Source of the DNA: JAIBJN01 sp963842305
GTDB lineage: Bacteria > Actinomycetota > Thermoleophilia > Gaiellales > Gaiellaceae
Assembly: GCA_963842305.1 (NCBI GenBank)
Contig: CAWJFW010000003.1
Coordinates: forward strand, 1-64,000
Direction of reading: 5' to 3'
Length of the DNA: 64,000 nucleotides
Shown: piece after piece, positions 10,394 to 20,263 of the stretch
Position numbering within the stretch: position 1 is the stretch's first letter
How the letters are laid out: every line of letters starts with the position of its first letter
The notes under the pieces: generated by a model
The model's input: only the letters and a program-made list of their open reading frames with translations
Database searches by the model: none
Told to the model about the DNA's origin: nothing
Made by a program: the position numbers and the translations under genes

Positions 10394-11695
10394 CTACCGG
10401 TCGAACCGATAGCAGCTGGACCCCTGCACGCTCCAACCCGTCTCCCGCCGCCGGGAGGAGTCACCGCGCGGCTGCAATTCACTCGCGGCCGCCGGGCGCA
10501 GCTTCTTCACCTCGGCGTCGGGCGGCATCACGCTCGAGCCGTCGACGTATTTGAAGTCCGACATGGTGCCCTTTCCGTCCTTCAGCGCGATCTTGCCGAC
10601 ATAGGCGCCGACCGTCGCCTGATGGTCGATGGCTCGGTAGGTGAAGGTGCCGAACGGCCCGCCCTTCACCTCGAGGCCGCGGAACGCCGTGACCAGCTTC
10701 TCGGTGTCGGTGGAGCCCGCCTTGGCGATGCCGGCGGCGAGCGACTTCATGGTGTCATAGCCGACGATCGAGCCGAGCCGCGGATAGTCGTTCCAGCGCT
10801 TCTGGTAGGCGGCGACGAACGCCTTGTGCTCCGGCGTGTGGATTTCGGTCCAGGGATAGCCGGTGACGATCCAGCCGACCGGCGCCTCGTCCTTGAGCGG
10901 ATCGAGGTATTCGGGCTCGCCGGCGAGCAGGTTGACGACGACGCGGTTCTTGAACGTGCCGCGCGTGGTCCCGTCGCGGACGAATTTGGCCAGCCCCGTG
11001 CCGAACATGGCGCTGAAGATGCCGTCGGGCTTGGCGTCGTCGAGCGCCTGCGTGATCGCGCCGGTGTCCTCCTTGCCGAGCGGCGGGGCCTGCTCGGTGA
11101 CGAACTCGACGTCGGGCTGCGCCTTCTTGAGCAGGTCCTTGAAGGCCTGCGCGGCCGACTGGCCGAACTCGAAGTTGGGGTAGACCAGCGCCCAGCGCTT
11201 CTTCTTGGCCTCGACGACGTGCGGCATCAGCATCGCCACCTGCATGTAGGTCGAGGAGCGCAGGCGGAAGGTATAGCGGTTGCCGTTCTGCCAGGTGATC
11301 TTGTCGGTCAGCGGCTCGGAGGCGAGGAAGAACACCTTGCGCTTGCCGGCGAACTCGGTGACCGCGAGCCCGATGTGGGAGAGGAACGTGCCGGCGATGA
11401 TGTTGACGCCTTCGCGGGTGACCAGCTCCTCGGCCACGCGCACCGCGTCGCCCGGATTGGCGCCGTCGTCGCGCGAGATCACCTCGAGCTTGCGGCCCAG
11501 CACGCCGCCCTTGGCGTTGATCTCCTCGATCGCCAGCTCCCAGCCCTTCTTGTAGGGATCGAGGAAGGCCGGCTGCGACTTGTAGCTGTTGAGCTCGCCG
11601 ATCTTGATGGTGCCCTGTGCATAGGCGTGCGTGCCGAGACACGCAGTGGCCGCGCCGACGGCGACCAGCCTGAGGAAATGCGACCTGGTGATCAT
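10394..11695 (-). CDS. livK: branched-chain amino-acid-type ABC transporter substrate-binding protein
   Basis: Periplasmic LivK/Leu-Ile-Val-binding-type protein (Peripla_BP_6), 433 residues, with an export signal ending near THAYAQ (about residues 1-27). Family landmarks are IKIGELNSY, GWELAIEEINAKGGVLGRKLE, VISRDDGANPGDAVRVAEELV and YPNFEFGQSAAQAFKDLL. I chose the ATG at 11695 because GGAG lies eight bases upstream and the signal peptide starts there. The last ~30 residues (after LRPAA) are basic and atypical. First gene of the liv operon, preceded by a sigma-70-like promoter. Confidence 0.88.
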   Translation of the reverse strand: MITRSHFLRLVAVGAATACLGTHAYAQGTIKIGELNSYKSQPAFLDPYKKGWELAIEEINAKGGVLGRKLEVISRDDGANPGDAVRVAEELVTREGVNIIAGTFLSHIGLAVTEFAGKRKVFFLASEPLTDKITWQNGNRYTFRLRSSTYMQVAMLMPHVVEAKKKRWALVYPNFEFGQSAAQAFKDLLKKAQPDVEFVTEQAPPLGKEDTGAITQALDDAKPDGIFSAMFGTGLAKFVRDGTTRGTFKNRVVVNLLAGEPEYLDPLKDEAPVGWIVTGYPWTEIHTPEHKAFVAAYQKRWNDYPRLGSIVGYDTMKSLAAGIAKAGSTDTEKLVTAFRGLEVKGGPFGTFTYRAIDHQATVGAYVGKIALKDGKGTMSDFKYVDGSSVMPPDAEVKKLRPAAASELQPRGDSSRRRETGWSVQGSSCYRFDR

Positions 11696-11850
11696 GCTCG
11701 TGCTCCATTTCAGAGGGTCGGACGATGGGATGATGCAGGCGGACAAGTCGATGAAGCAAGCCGAGTCGCACGCCGGAGCATCCCGCCATCGCGACAAGTC
11801 CATCGGCCGCCGAACGGCATCCAAAGGATCGCCTGCAGATTGCTGCTCAA

Positions 11851-11879
11851 ATAGTCCGTGCGCTCCGAAAGCTTGTCAA
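11851..11879 (-). promoter_or_regulatory. sigma-70-like promoter for livK operon
   Basis: On the minus strand TTGACA (11879-11874) is followed after exactly 17 bases by GACTAT (11856-11851). The perfect -35 box with ideal spacing and a 4-of-6 -10 box lies about 150 bases before the livK start. The 311-base stretch 11696-12006 holds no gene I can support, and this promoter is its only recognisable feature. Confidence 0.5.
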
Positions 11880-12006
11880 GCGACGTCAGTCGGAGAGCAT
11901 GCGGCTCGGCCCCGAATTTCGCGCACGTGCCAGCCGCTCGCTAGGTCCGAGCGATCTATGCCAGCCATCGGCGACGTCGGCTTGCCTGGGACCGAGCAGC
12001 CGATGC

Positions 12007-12819
12007 TCACTTCTTGTCGCGCAGGCGGTCCATCAGCGACTTCTCCTGGCCGCCGTCGATCTCGATCATGGTGCCGTTGACCATGTGCATCAGCGGGGAG
12101 GCGAGCATCACCACGAGGTTCGCGACCTCCTCGACCTCGGCGATGCGGCCCATCGGGATCGACGAGGGCGCGAGCTGGTCGGCCTCCTCGTAGGAGAGCT
12201 TCATGTCGCGCGACATCGCCTTGACCAGGCCGGCCCAGCGCTCGGTGCGCACCGGGCCGGGATTGACCGCGCAGAAGCTGATGCCGTGCTTGCCGTACTG
12301 GCCGGCGAGCGACAGCGTGAGGTTCTGTCCGGCGGCATTGGCGGCGCCCGGGCAGATCTCCCAGTAGGACGGCTTCACGCCGTCGTTGCCGATCAGGTTC
12401 ACGACGCGGCCGCCGCCCTGCTTGACCATGATCGGCAGCACGTAGCGCAGGCAGCGCACGTAGCCCATGAACTTGAGCTGAAGGCCCTTCTCCCAGTCGT
12501 CTTCGGTCAGATGCTCGATCACGCCGCCCGCCGCGGAGCCGGCGTTGTTGACCATGATGTCGACGCGGCCGAGCGCCTTGTGGGCCTGCTCGATGAAGTT
12601 CTTGGCGTCGGCGTCCTTGCGGAGATCGGCCGGGATGGCGACGATCTTGCGGTTGGTCGCGCGCGCGATCTCGGCCGCGGTCGCCTCCAGCACGTCCTTC
12701 CGGCGCGCGCAGATCGCGACGTCGACGCCTTCCTTGGCGAGCGCGAGCGCGATGCCCTTGCCGATGCCCTCGCTGCCGCCGGTCACCAGCGCGGTCTTGC
12801 CGTGAAGCTGAAGGTCCAT
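12007..12819 (-). CDS. short-chain dehydrogenase/reductase with atypical active site
   Basis: SDR-fold protein of 270 residues. The NAD(P) site is intact (TGGSEGIGKGIALALA, then VDIMVNNAGSA). The catalytic region is not: where S..YxxxK is expected there is LIGNDGVKPSYWEICPGAAN followed by AAGQ, so the YxxxK position reads GAAN. A subset of SDRs in Rhizobiales has this PGAxN form. It may use another residue as acid or act differently. The tail IDGGQEKSL is typical. It is followed 39 bases away on the same strand by a hydrolase and a cyclase-family gene, suggesting one catabolic operon. Confidence 0.8.
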   Translation of the reverse strand: MDLQLHGKTALVTGGSEGIGKGIALALAKEGVDVAICARRKDVLEATAAEIARATNRKIVAIPADLRKDADAKNFIEQAHKALGRVDIMVNNAGSAAGGVIEHLTEDDWEKGLQLKFMGYVRCLRYVLPIMVKQGGGRVVNLIGNDGVKPSYWEICPGAANAAGQNLTLSLAGQYGKHGISFCAVNPGPVRTERWAGLVKAMSRDMKLSYEEADQLAPSSIPMGRIAEVEEVANLVVMLASPLMHMVNGTMIEIDGGQEKSLMDRLRDKK

Positions 12820-12858
12820 GTCGATCTCCCGATTGTTCTGTGTGCTCGACGTTTCCGC

Positions 12859-13717
12859 TCAGGCCGCCTTGTGGGCCAGCCAGCGGCCCGCCTCGGCGGC
12901 GGAAAACAACTCGGCCAGGGCCGCATTCACCGCGGCCGGCTCCTCGCTGTTGATGGTATGACCGGCGCGCGGGACCACGAGCAGCGCCGCGGTCGGCACG
13001 GTGCGCTTGAGATAAACGCTGCCGTCGAGGCAAAGGTCATCCTCGTCGCCGACGATGACCAGCAGCGGAACCTCGAAGTGCTTCAGCTCGGCCTCCATCT
13101 CCCACAGCGTCGGCCGCTTGAGCTGAAGGTTGAGCATGGTGTGCGCATGGCCTTCGGCGGAATGCTCCGACAGCATGCGCGCGAATTCGGCCCAGCCGCG
13201 CGGGTCCTTGTTCTTGAACGCCTGGCGCATCGGCGCGTCGGCGTATTTTGCCGACGCTGCCGCGATGCCTTCGTTTGCAAACATTTTGCCGGTGTCCGCG
13301 GCGAGCGCCTTCATCGCCTCACGCTTGGCTGGATCGGCGGACGAGCCCCAGCCGCAGCCGGCCGCCGTCACGGACAGGCAGCGGTTCGGATAGCGAATTC
13401 CCACATGCAGCGCGGTATAGGCGCCCATCGAATGGCCGACCACGTGCGCCCGGTCGATGCCGAGCGCATCCATCACCGCGATCACGTCGTCGCGCGCGAT
13501 GTCCTGCGCGTAGCGCTCGGGCTCGGACGGCACGTCCGAGGGCGGATAGCCGCGCTGGCTGTAGGTGACGCAGCGGTGCTGCCGATTGAAATACCGCATC
13601 TGCGGCTCCCAGCTGCGGTAGTCGCCGGCGTATTCGTGCACGAACACAACCGGCGGTTCCGGAGCCGCTCTCCTCTACGTATAGCTTGGTCCCGTCTGAC
13701 GCTGCGATCTTAGGCAT
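12859..13717 (-). CDS. alpha/beta hydrolase (frameshifted N terminus)
   Basis: Alpha/beta-hydrolase fold enzyme, about 285 residues. The start MPKIAASDGTKLYVEESGSG is in one frame and the rest (FVHEYAGDYRSWEPQMRYF) in another; dropping one base near 13650 joins them. The nucleophile elbow is GHSMGAY (Ser), the acid is in VIVGDEDDLC and the His is in RAGHTINSEEP. The enol-lactonase/haloperoxidase-like form fits hydrolysis of an ester or lactone. It sits between the SDR and the cyclase-family gene on one strand. Confidence 0.82.
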
Positions 13718-13727
13718 CGAACAAATC

Positions 13728-14577
13728 TCAGTTCTCCAAGATCGCCTTCGCAGCATTGCCGACGGCTTCCACATCCTCGCCCACATCGAGGAACGCAACG
13801 ATGCGGCACGGGCAGCCCTCCAGCCCCTCGTAGCGCCACGGGAACGCGCCGATGATGCGCGCGCTTGCCGAGCATCAGCTCGATGTCGCCGCCGAGATTC
13901 TCGGCGTGCAGAAGGCCCTCCTGGAACGCCCAGTTGTGGAACGGGAACACGTCGGCCGTGACCTTCCGGCCGGACTTCTTGTGGATGTACTCGAAGGTGC
14001 CGAAGAACTCCCCCGGCGTCTTGCCATGCTTCTTGGTGAACTCCTCTGCGAGGTCGGGCCGCATGTAGCGGATCGAGGTGTTCATGGCATGGTCGCAGGA
14101 GCCGGTGTCCATGCCCCACCACTTGATCTTCTTCTTGAACATCCAGTGCAGGGTCTCGAGGCTCGGTCCCGGGTGGTAGCAGAAATACCGCACGAGGTCC
14201 TGCTGCGGCCGGCCTTCGTAGTGCTTGTGCCAGCCGGTGTGCAGGATGAGGATATCGCCCTCGCGGATGTCGGCGCCGGCGCTCTCGATGATCTCCGGCG
14301 TGATCACCGCCCAGTCGTGCATGTGCTTGGAGATGTCGACCACGACTCCGCGGTTGACCAGATAGTCGAGCGGGAGCGAGGCCATGTCGCCCTTGCGATT
14401 GTCGGTTGCGTGCATGGCGCCATCGAAATGCGTGCCGACGTGCAGCGCGGTGTCGATGCGCTGTGCAACGATCCTCACGGTCTGCAGGTTCTGCGCGTAA
14501 TACATCTTGTTGCCGGCGTAGCCCACCCAGCCTGGCGTATGCACGTTCATGACATGGCTCATATCGACGATCTTCAT
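13728..14577 (-). CDS. cyclase family (kynurenine formamidase-like) metal hydrolase (one frameshift)
   Basis: Cyclase-superfamily metal-dependent hydrolase of about 282 residues. The hallmark metal site HVGTHFDGAMHA is present, as are the downstream VVVDISKH, GDILILHTGWHKHY and GMDTGSCDHAMNTS. The frame breaks near 13862; dropping one base gives the family C terminus GAFPWRYEGLEGCPCR and an ending ILEN-stop. I chose the ATG at 14577 because AAAGGA lies just upstream. Substrates of the family include formylkynurenine and cyclic imides or lactones. It is the first gene of a three-gene minus-strand cluster, divergent from the molybdenum hydroxylase operon. Confidence 0.85.
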
Positions 14578-14636
14578 CGCTGATCCTTTGCGAATGGGAG
14601 GTGGCATGCAAGAGTGTTGTTCTGGCGGTCGTTCGT

Positions 14637-14687
14637 CAAGACAGCGGTCTTGTGTCGTTGACTCAGCGAAAGCAGCGCCGCTAGCAT
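14637..14687 (+). promoter_or_regulatory. palindromic operator and promoter before the molybdenum hydroxylase operon
   Basis: A 16-base inverted repeat, CAAGAC-AGCG-GTCTTG (14637-14652), lies directly upstream of TTGACT (14658-14663), then 18 bases, then TAGCAT (14682-14687). The palindrome would let a dimeric regulator control this promoter and perhaps the divergent cyclase cluster starting at 14577. The promoter position also argues for the ATG at 14725 rather than the earlier in-frame ATG at 14686. Confidence 0.45.
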
Positions 14688-14724
14688 GAAGATAGCTCGC
14701 TTATCCCGAGGAAAGCTTCGGATT

Positions 14725-15580
14725 ATGAAGTCCGCACCGTTCGTCCGTCACGTTCCAAGAACGGTCGAGGAAGCCACCGACATACTCGCCGAATTCAGTC
14801 CGCAAGACGGTCGAATCCTCGCGGGCGGACAGAGTCTCGTTCCGATAATGGCTTTCCGTATGGCGCGGCCGGCTCACCTTGTTGACATCAATCCATCACC
14901 GAGCTCGCTCGGATATCGCAGGCTAACAACACCCTGTCCATCGGCGCGACTGTTCGCCACGCTGCGTTTCATCGGCCGGTCGCGGATCGGAAACAGGCCG
15001 CATGCTTTCGACCGTGGTTCGGCATATTGCGCACTATCCTATCCGGACACGCGGCACTTTCTGCGGCAGCATTGCCCATGCCGATCCAGCATCAGAATGG
15101 TGTCTGGTTGCTACAACGCTCGGCGCGGAAATGATTGCAAAGAGCAAGCGCGGAGACCGCGTCATTGCGGCCGAGGACTTCTTCGTGGGTATCATGACGA
15201 CTGCCCTCGAGGAGGATGAACTACTGGCGGAGGTCCGCCTCCCGAACCTGCCGAATCAAGCTCATTTTGGCTTTTATGAATTCAATCGACGCGCCGGTGA
15301 CTTTGCGATCGCGATGGCGCTGGTGACGTACACGCTTTCTGATGGCGTCATTGCTAATCCGCGGGTCGGGATTGGCGGCGCGGAGGCAAGTCCGCGGCGG
15401 ATACCCGAGGCCGAGGCAGCCCTGAAAGGTCGACCGCTTGAACCTAAGACCTTCCAGGCGGCGGCAGAGGCGGCCGCCCAAGCGGTCGATCCGATGGAGG
15501 ACATCCAGGCGGATGCTGAGTATCGGCGCGACCTCGTCCGTGCGGTCACCCGCCGCGCGTTGGAGCAGTCCACGTTATGA
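14725..15580 (+). CDS. molybdenum hydroxylase FAD-binding subunit (frameshifted)
   Basis: Middle subunit of the CO dehydrogenase/xanthine oxidase family (CoxM/CutM type), about 285 residues. It shows the first FAD motif ILAGGQSLVPIMAFRMA and the second in the form RGTFCGSIAHADPASEW, where TIGGS is more usual. It ends in the CO_deh_flav_C domain. The middle (14890-15000) changes frame twice, and here the shifts fit lost bases better than inserted ones, unlike elsewhere in the window. It would carry electrons from the FeS subunit to an acceptor. ATGA overlap joins it to the large subunit. Confidence 0.78.
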
Positions 15581-17918
15581 GCGCTTCGACGAAAGGCTCC
15601 GGATTGACCTGGGTGGGACGATCGATTCGTCGGCTCGAGGACCCGGCATTGGTGGCGGGTCGGGGCAATTTCACGGCCGACTTGCCAGCGGTGCATTGGA
15701 TCCGCTTCGTGAGAAGTCCGGTCGCGTCAGGGCGCATTGAGCGCATCGGCGTGCCGCCCGGTGCCGATGTGATTACCGCTGCCGATCTTGCAGGCATCAA
15801 GCGCATCAAACCGATGCTGCACAAGTTCAATTATATCCCGGTGACGCAGCCAGTCTTGGCCACGGATGTGGTGCGATTTGTCGGCGAACTGGTCGCTGCG
15901 GTCGTCGCGCCGAGTAAGGAGGAAGCCGAGGACATTGCCGATCGGGTCGAGGTCGAGATGACGCCGCTGGCCGCCGTAACCGACGCGCGCCGCGCGCTCG
16001 GCGCCGACGCGCCGATCGTTCATCCCGAAGCGCCGGCAAACGTCATCGTGGAAGGACGAATCAAGACCCCGAATTTTGATGCCACTCGGGCGTCTGCGCA
16101 CACGCGAGTGAAATTCGAAGCGCGTTCGTGCCGGCAAAACGCTACACCGCTGGAAGCCAGGGCTGGGCATGCGGCCTACGATGCCGCAACGGGCCGTGTC
16201 ACGCTAACCTGCACCACGCAGATGCCGCATTTGACGCGGACTGCGATCGCCGACGTGCTCAACCTTCCAGAATCTGACCTGCGTGTGATCGCACCTGACG
16301 TTGGCGGCGGTTTCGGTCAGAAAATGTCGCTGCCGCCGGAATACGTGATTCTCGTGTGGCTGGCGCGCCGATTGCGTAGCTCGGTGGCCTGGACCGAGGA
16401 CCGCCGGGAAAATCTGATGGCCGGTTTTCACAGCCGCGACCAAGTGATCTTCAATCGATGGCGCGTTCGACAAGGAGGCCAGGCTTACAGCGCTTTCGGC
16501 AGACATCGTCGCCAATGTCGGTGCCTACTCTTGCTTTCCGACGACCTGCGCAGTCGAGCCGCTGATGGCCATGGCGGAGCTGCCGGGCCCTTATCAGGTC
16601 CAGGCCTACGACTGCGTGGCGCGTGGCGTCGTCACGCACACTTGCCCAATGGCGCCCTATCGGGGTGTCTCCCGACCGGTGATCACATTCGCTCTCGAAC
16701 GATTAATGGACAAGGCGGCCGCCCGGTTTGGAATCGATCCTATCGAAATCCGTCGCCGCAATTTGATCGATCACTTTCCCTACAAATCGGTCGACCGGCC
16801 TGACGTTCGACGAAGCCAGCTATCGCCAGACCATGGAGATGGCAGTCGATCACATCGACCTGCCGGCTTTCCGCGCGCGGCAGAAGCGGGCCCGCGCCGA
16901 GGGCCGTTATCTTGGCATCGGCTTCGCGACCTTTTCCGAACGCACGGGTTACGGAAGCCCGGCGTTTGCGGCTCGCGGCATGGACATCACGCCGGGCTGG
17001 GAAAACGTCGAGATTACCATGGACCCATCGGGTTTGGTGGAACTGCGGATCGGGTCGTCACCGCACGGTCAGGGGTTGCGGACGACGCTCGCCCAAATCG
17101 TCGCTGACGAGATCGGACTGGAGCCGCAGCAGATCAGAGTTGTGCACGGCGACACGGACCGTGCGCCCTATGGCTGGGGGACCTTCGCTAGTCGGTCGCT
17201 GGTGATTGCCGGCGGCGCAAGCCTGATCGCGGCGCGCAAGCTGCGGGCGAAGCTGCTCAAGATCGCCAGCCACATGCTCGAGGCTTCGCCGGCCGACATC
17301 GTGCTCGAGGGCGGCATGGCAAAAGTGAGCGGCACCGACCGCTCGCTGCCGATCGCGACTATGGCGCGCCAAGCCTATTATCAAACCCATCGCTTCAACG
17401 GTGAAATCGATCCAGGTCTGACCGAAGTCGGCGCCTACGATCCCGCAGGTACGTTCTCCAATGCCTGTCACGTCGCCATCGTGCGGGTCGACATCGACAC
17501 CGGTCACGTGACTCTCGAGAAATTCCTGGTTGCCGAAGATGCTGGCCGCATCATCAATCCGATGATCGCGGACGGTCAGGTGCACGGCGGCATCGCCCAG
17601 GGGATAGGCAACGCGCTGCTGGAAGAGATCGTCTACAGCGAGACGGGAGACATCCTGACCAGCACGCTCGCCGATTACCTGCCGCCGACGGCACGCGAAA
17701 TCCCGGCCATTGAGCTGCATCACATGGAGACCTACAGCGACGCTTCTATCACGAAGGCAAAGGGCGTCGGCGAAGGTGGCGCAATCGGAGCGCCGGCCGC
17801 GGTGATCAATGCCATCAACGATGCGCTAGCGCCATTTAATGTTGAGATTGACGAGATTCCTGCGACGCCCGCGAAAATTCGGGTGGCTCTGCGCTCGGCG
17901 ATGGAGAAGCGCGCATGA
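15577..17918 (+). CDS. molybdenum hydroxylase large subunit, CoxL-like (two frameshifts)
   Basis: Catalytic Mo-cofactor subunit, about 780 residues. Visible are the N-terminal GRSIRRLEDPALVAGRGNF, the cofactor-binding DVGGGFGQKMS, the active-site loop PMAPYRGVSRP and the C-terminal GVGEGGAIGAPAAV with the conserved catalytic Glu. The loop differs from the AYRCSFR of true CO dehydrogenase and resembles form II (AYRGAGR) only loosely, so carbon monoxide is an unlikely substrate. Insertions near 16460 and 16810 are corrected by removing one base each. The operon order is FAD, Mo, FeS with four-base overlaps. Confidence 0.85.
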
Positions 17919-18494
17919 CCGGCAAGGTGGATATCACCCTTAACATCAACGGCCGTGACCACGCGATCAGCGTTGAGCCCCGGCGGACACTGGCAGATGC
18001 GATCCGTGAAAATTGCGGCCAGACCGGAACCCATATCGGATGCGAGCATGGCGTGTGCGGCGCTTGCACGGTCATCGTTGGACGACGATCCAGTACGATC
18101 CTGCCTGATGTTTGCGGTGCAGGCGGATCGCGTGCCGATCCGCACTGTTGAGGGATTGGCCAAGGGCGACACGTTACATCCGCTTCAGCAGGCATTCATG
18201 GAACACCACGGCTTACAATGCGGGTTCTGTACACCGGGTTTCCTCATGCTCGCGACGGCGGTGCTGGAGCGCGAGCCGAACATCACCGACGATGAACTTC
18301 TTGATGTCTTGGCTTCGAATCTCTGCCGATGCACCGGCTATCAGAACATCATCAAGGCGGTGCGCGCCGCGCGGCCGAGATGCGGGCTTAGCGTACCCTC
18401 TGAAGCAGCGCAGGAGTTGCTGTCGACATGGAGCGCCCGACCGCGCACGTCGGCTAACACGCGCGCAACTTTGCCCTTGCGCCGGGCGCAATAA
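17915..18494 (+). CDS. molybdenum hydroxylase 2Fe-2S subunit, CoxS-like (frameshifted)
   Basis: Small subunit with two [2Fe-2S] clusters. The ferredoxin-like cluster motif is GCEHGVCGAC; the second is CGFCTPG followed by CRCTGY. One insertion near 18082 splits the two halves (VIVDDDPVRSCL after repair). The family normally ends soon after KAVRAAA. A TAG in an alternative frame at 18389-18391 is the likely true stop, and the extra ~35 residues to 18494 look like noise from another indel. The gene ends right at the boundary where the neighbouring sequence changes character. Confidence 0.8.
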
Positions 18495-18530
18495 CCCGCC
18501 ATTTACGGGCTAAATTTGAGCGGCGCTGAC
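18490..18530. other. boundary between the alphaproteobacterial-like and actinobacterial-like parts
   Basis: To the left the molybdenum hydroxylase operon has just ended. To the right, on the minus strand, an oxidoreductase gene is cut after its first ~150 residues. No insertion sequence, attachment site, direct repeat or tRNA is visible here. Frameshift density drops from more than 20 in 18.5 kb to under ten in the next 45 kb. I read this as an assembly join. A real horizontal transfer is possible but would need an 18-kb block ending without any mobile-element trace. Confidence 0.6.
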
Positions 18531-18930
18531 GCGCGGCTCCACGTGGAAGCGAAGGCTGGGAATTGACGAGGGCGCGAGCGCCGGCGGTCGCGGCGGGTCG
18601 GAACCGCTCGCGGCCGCCGTGGAAGAGCTGCACGGAAGAACTCTCGTTCCGTGCGGCTGCACGGTATCGGCGACTAGAGCGAGCGCAGGGACGATCTCCT
18701 CGCGGTAGCCGCCCAGCGTGTGCGGCGTCAGGAGCCCTGAAGGGTGAACGGCCGTGGCCTCGAGGACGATCAGCCCCACGCCGCCCCGCGCGCGAGCCTC
18801 GTGGTAGGCGACGAAGTCTTCGGTCAGGAAGGCTCTCGTGGACGAGAGTCGTCTGGTGGGCCGTCGAGACGATCCGGTTCGGAAGCTCGACCGGTCCTAC
18901 GCGCAGCGGGCTGAGAAGCGCTTCGAGCAG
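18513..18930 (-). pseudogene. truncated old-yellow-enzyme-type flavin oxidoreductase (N-terminal part)
   Basis: The minus strand carries the first ~140-150 residues of an NADH:flavin oxidoreductase (OYE/dienoyl-CoA reductase family): LLEALLSPLRVGPVELPNR, then STAHQTTLVHESLP, GGVGLIVLEATAVHPSGLLT, VQLFHGGRERF and IPSLRFHVEPR. The pieces lie in shifting frames (indels near 18640 and 18830). An AAGGAGG lies just upstream of the first residues, but the start codon is unclear (CTG as written). Everything after FHVEPR, that is most of the barrel, is missing at the boundary near 18,510. Confidence 0.75.
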
Positions 18931-19060
18931 CTCGCCTCCTTGCACACGGGAAGGGCGGTGATAGTACCGACCGGCATGCAGCGGCTCGTCCTCGCCGCGA
19001 TTTCCCTGAGGGCCGCTCGCCGCGCTTGCATTACGGCGCTCGGCCTCCAAGAATAGAGCC

Positions 19061-20260
19061 TTGGAAGGTCAGAGTCATGCTGGCCCGGTGACGCTCGAGT
19101 CAGGCGACGGCCACATCGTCCTCGCCGAGGTCACGAAGTTCTTCGGCGATCTCAAGGTGGTCGACGTCGACCTGTCGATCGGCAAGGGCGAGTTCTTCTC
19201 GCTCCTCGGCCCTAGCGGTTGCGGCAAGACGACGACCCTGCGGATGATCGCCGGCTTCGAGGAGCCGACGACCGGCCGGGTTCTGCTCGCCGGCCGCGAC
19301 GTGACAAGTGTCCCGTCGGCCAAACGCCCAGTGAACATGGTCTTCCAGGCGTATGCGCTCTTCCCGCACATGACGGTCTTCGAGAACATCGCCTTCGGGC
19401 TCCGGATCAGGAGGGTCGGCCGGCGCGAAGTCGAGGAGCGCGTTGCCGAGGCGATGCGCATCGTTCAGCTCGAGGGGATGAGCAAGCGCAAACCGATCCA
19501 GCTGTCGGGTGGCCAGCAGCAGCGAGTTGCGCTGGCGCGGGCGCTCGTCAACCGTCCGGAAGCGCTTCTGCTCGACGAGCCACTCGGCGCCCTCGACCTG
19601 AAGCTCCGCAAGGAGATGCAGCTCGAACTCAAGCACATCCAGGAGGAGACGCAGACGACCTTCGTGTACGTCACGCACGACCAGGAGGAAGCACTGACGA
19701 TGTCGGACCGGATCGCGGTGATGGATCAGGGGATCGTCGAGCAGGTCGCCGCGCCGCGTGAGCTCTACGAGCGGCCGGCGACGCCGTTCGTCGCCGGTTT
19801 CATCGGCGTCTCGAACGTGGTCCACCTGCGCCCGGATCGCTCACACGAGGGCATGCTCGTGATGACCGTGGCCGAAGGAGAGTGGGTCGTCGTTCCCTCC
19901 GAGTCGGCCCGGGACATGGAAGAGATCCTGATCACGGTCAGGCCGGAGAAGATCAAGTTCGAAGAAGTTGCCGAACCGGCTTCACGCGTCTCGGCGACCG
20001 TTGCCGACATCGTGTACCTCGGCTCGATGACGCAATACATCGTCGAGCTTCCGACGGGAGAGCAGCTCACGGTTCATCGCCTGAACGACGAGGTGCGAAG
20101 GCGACCGATCCAGGTCGGCGACCGTGTGACCCTGTACTGGGCCGCCGAGCACAGCTTCGTGATCGAGAGACCAGAAACGACTGACAATGGGGCCCCGGCT
20201 GAGCGAGTGGGGGAGATCGAGGCGGTCGGCGAGGCCGCCGCAAGCAGGAGGGAGACCTGA
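19061..20260 (+). CDS. potA: polyamine-type ABC transporter ATPase PotA
   Basis: ATPase of 399 residues. It has Walker A GPSGCGKTTT, Q-loop VFQAYALFPHMTV, signature LSGGQQQR, Walker B LLLDEPLGALD and a C-terminal TOBE domain (VRPEKIKFEE to TLYWAAEHS). The first codon written is TTG at 19061; an in-frame GTG at 19088 is an equal candidate, since neither has a clear ribosome site. It heads a potA-potD-potB-potC operon with four bases between potA and potD. PotA-like proteins energise import of spermidine, putrescine or related compounds. Confidence 0.9.
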   Translation: MEGQSHAGPVTLESGDGHIVLAEVTKFFGDLKVVDVDLSIGKGEFFSLLGPSGCGKTTTLRMIAGFEEPTTGRVLLAGRDVTSVPSAKRPVNMVFQAYALFPHMTVFENIAFGLRIRRVGRREVEERVAEAMRIVQLEGMSKRKPIQLSGGQQQRVALARALVNRPEALLLDEPLGALDLKLRKEMQLELKHIQEETQTTFVYVTHDQEEALTMSDRIAVMDQGIVEQVAAPRELYERPATPFVAGFIGVSNVVHLRPDRSHEGMLVMTVAEGEWVVVPSESARDMEEILITVRPEKIKFEEVAEPASRVSATVADIVYLGSMTQYIVELPTGEQLTVHRLNDEVRRRPIQVGDRVTLYWAAEHSFVIERPETTDNGAPAERVGEIEAVGEAAASRRET

Positions 20261-20263
20261 GCG

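Noticed and set aside
15577..18494. Aerobic carbon monoxide dehydrogenase
   Set aside because: The active-site loop lacks the CO dehydrogenase form I sequence and gene order alone does not define the substrate.
18454..19050. A single 198-codon gene on the minus strand
   Set aside because: The frame mixes real oxidoreductase segments with out-of-frame sequence. The true product is the N-terminal part of a flavin oxidoreductase split across frames.
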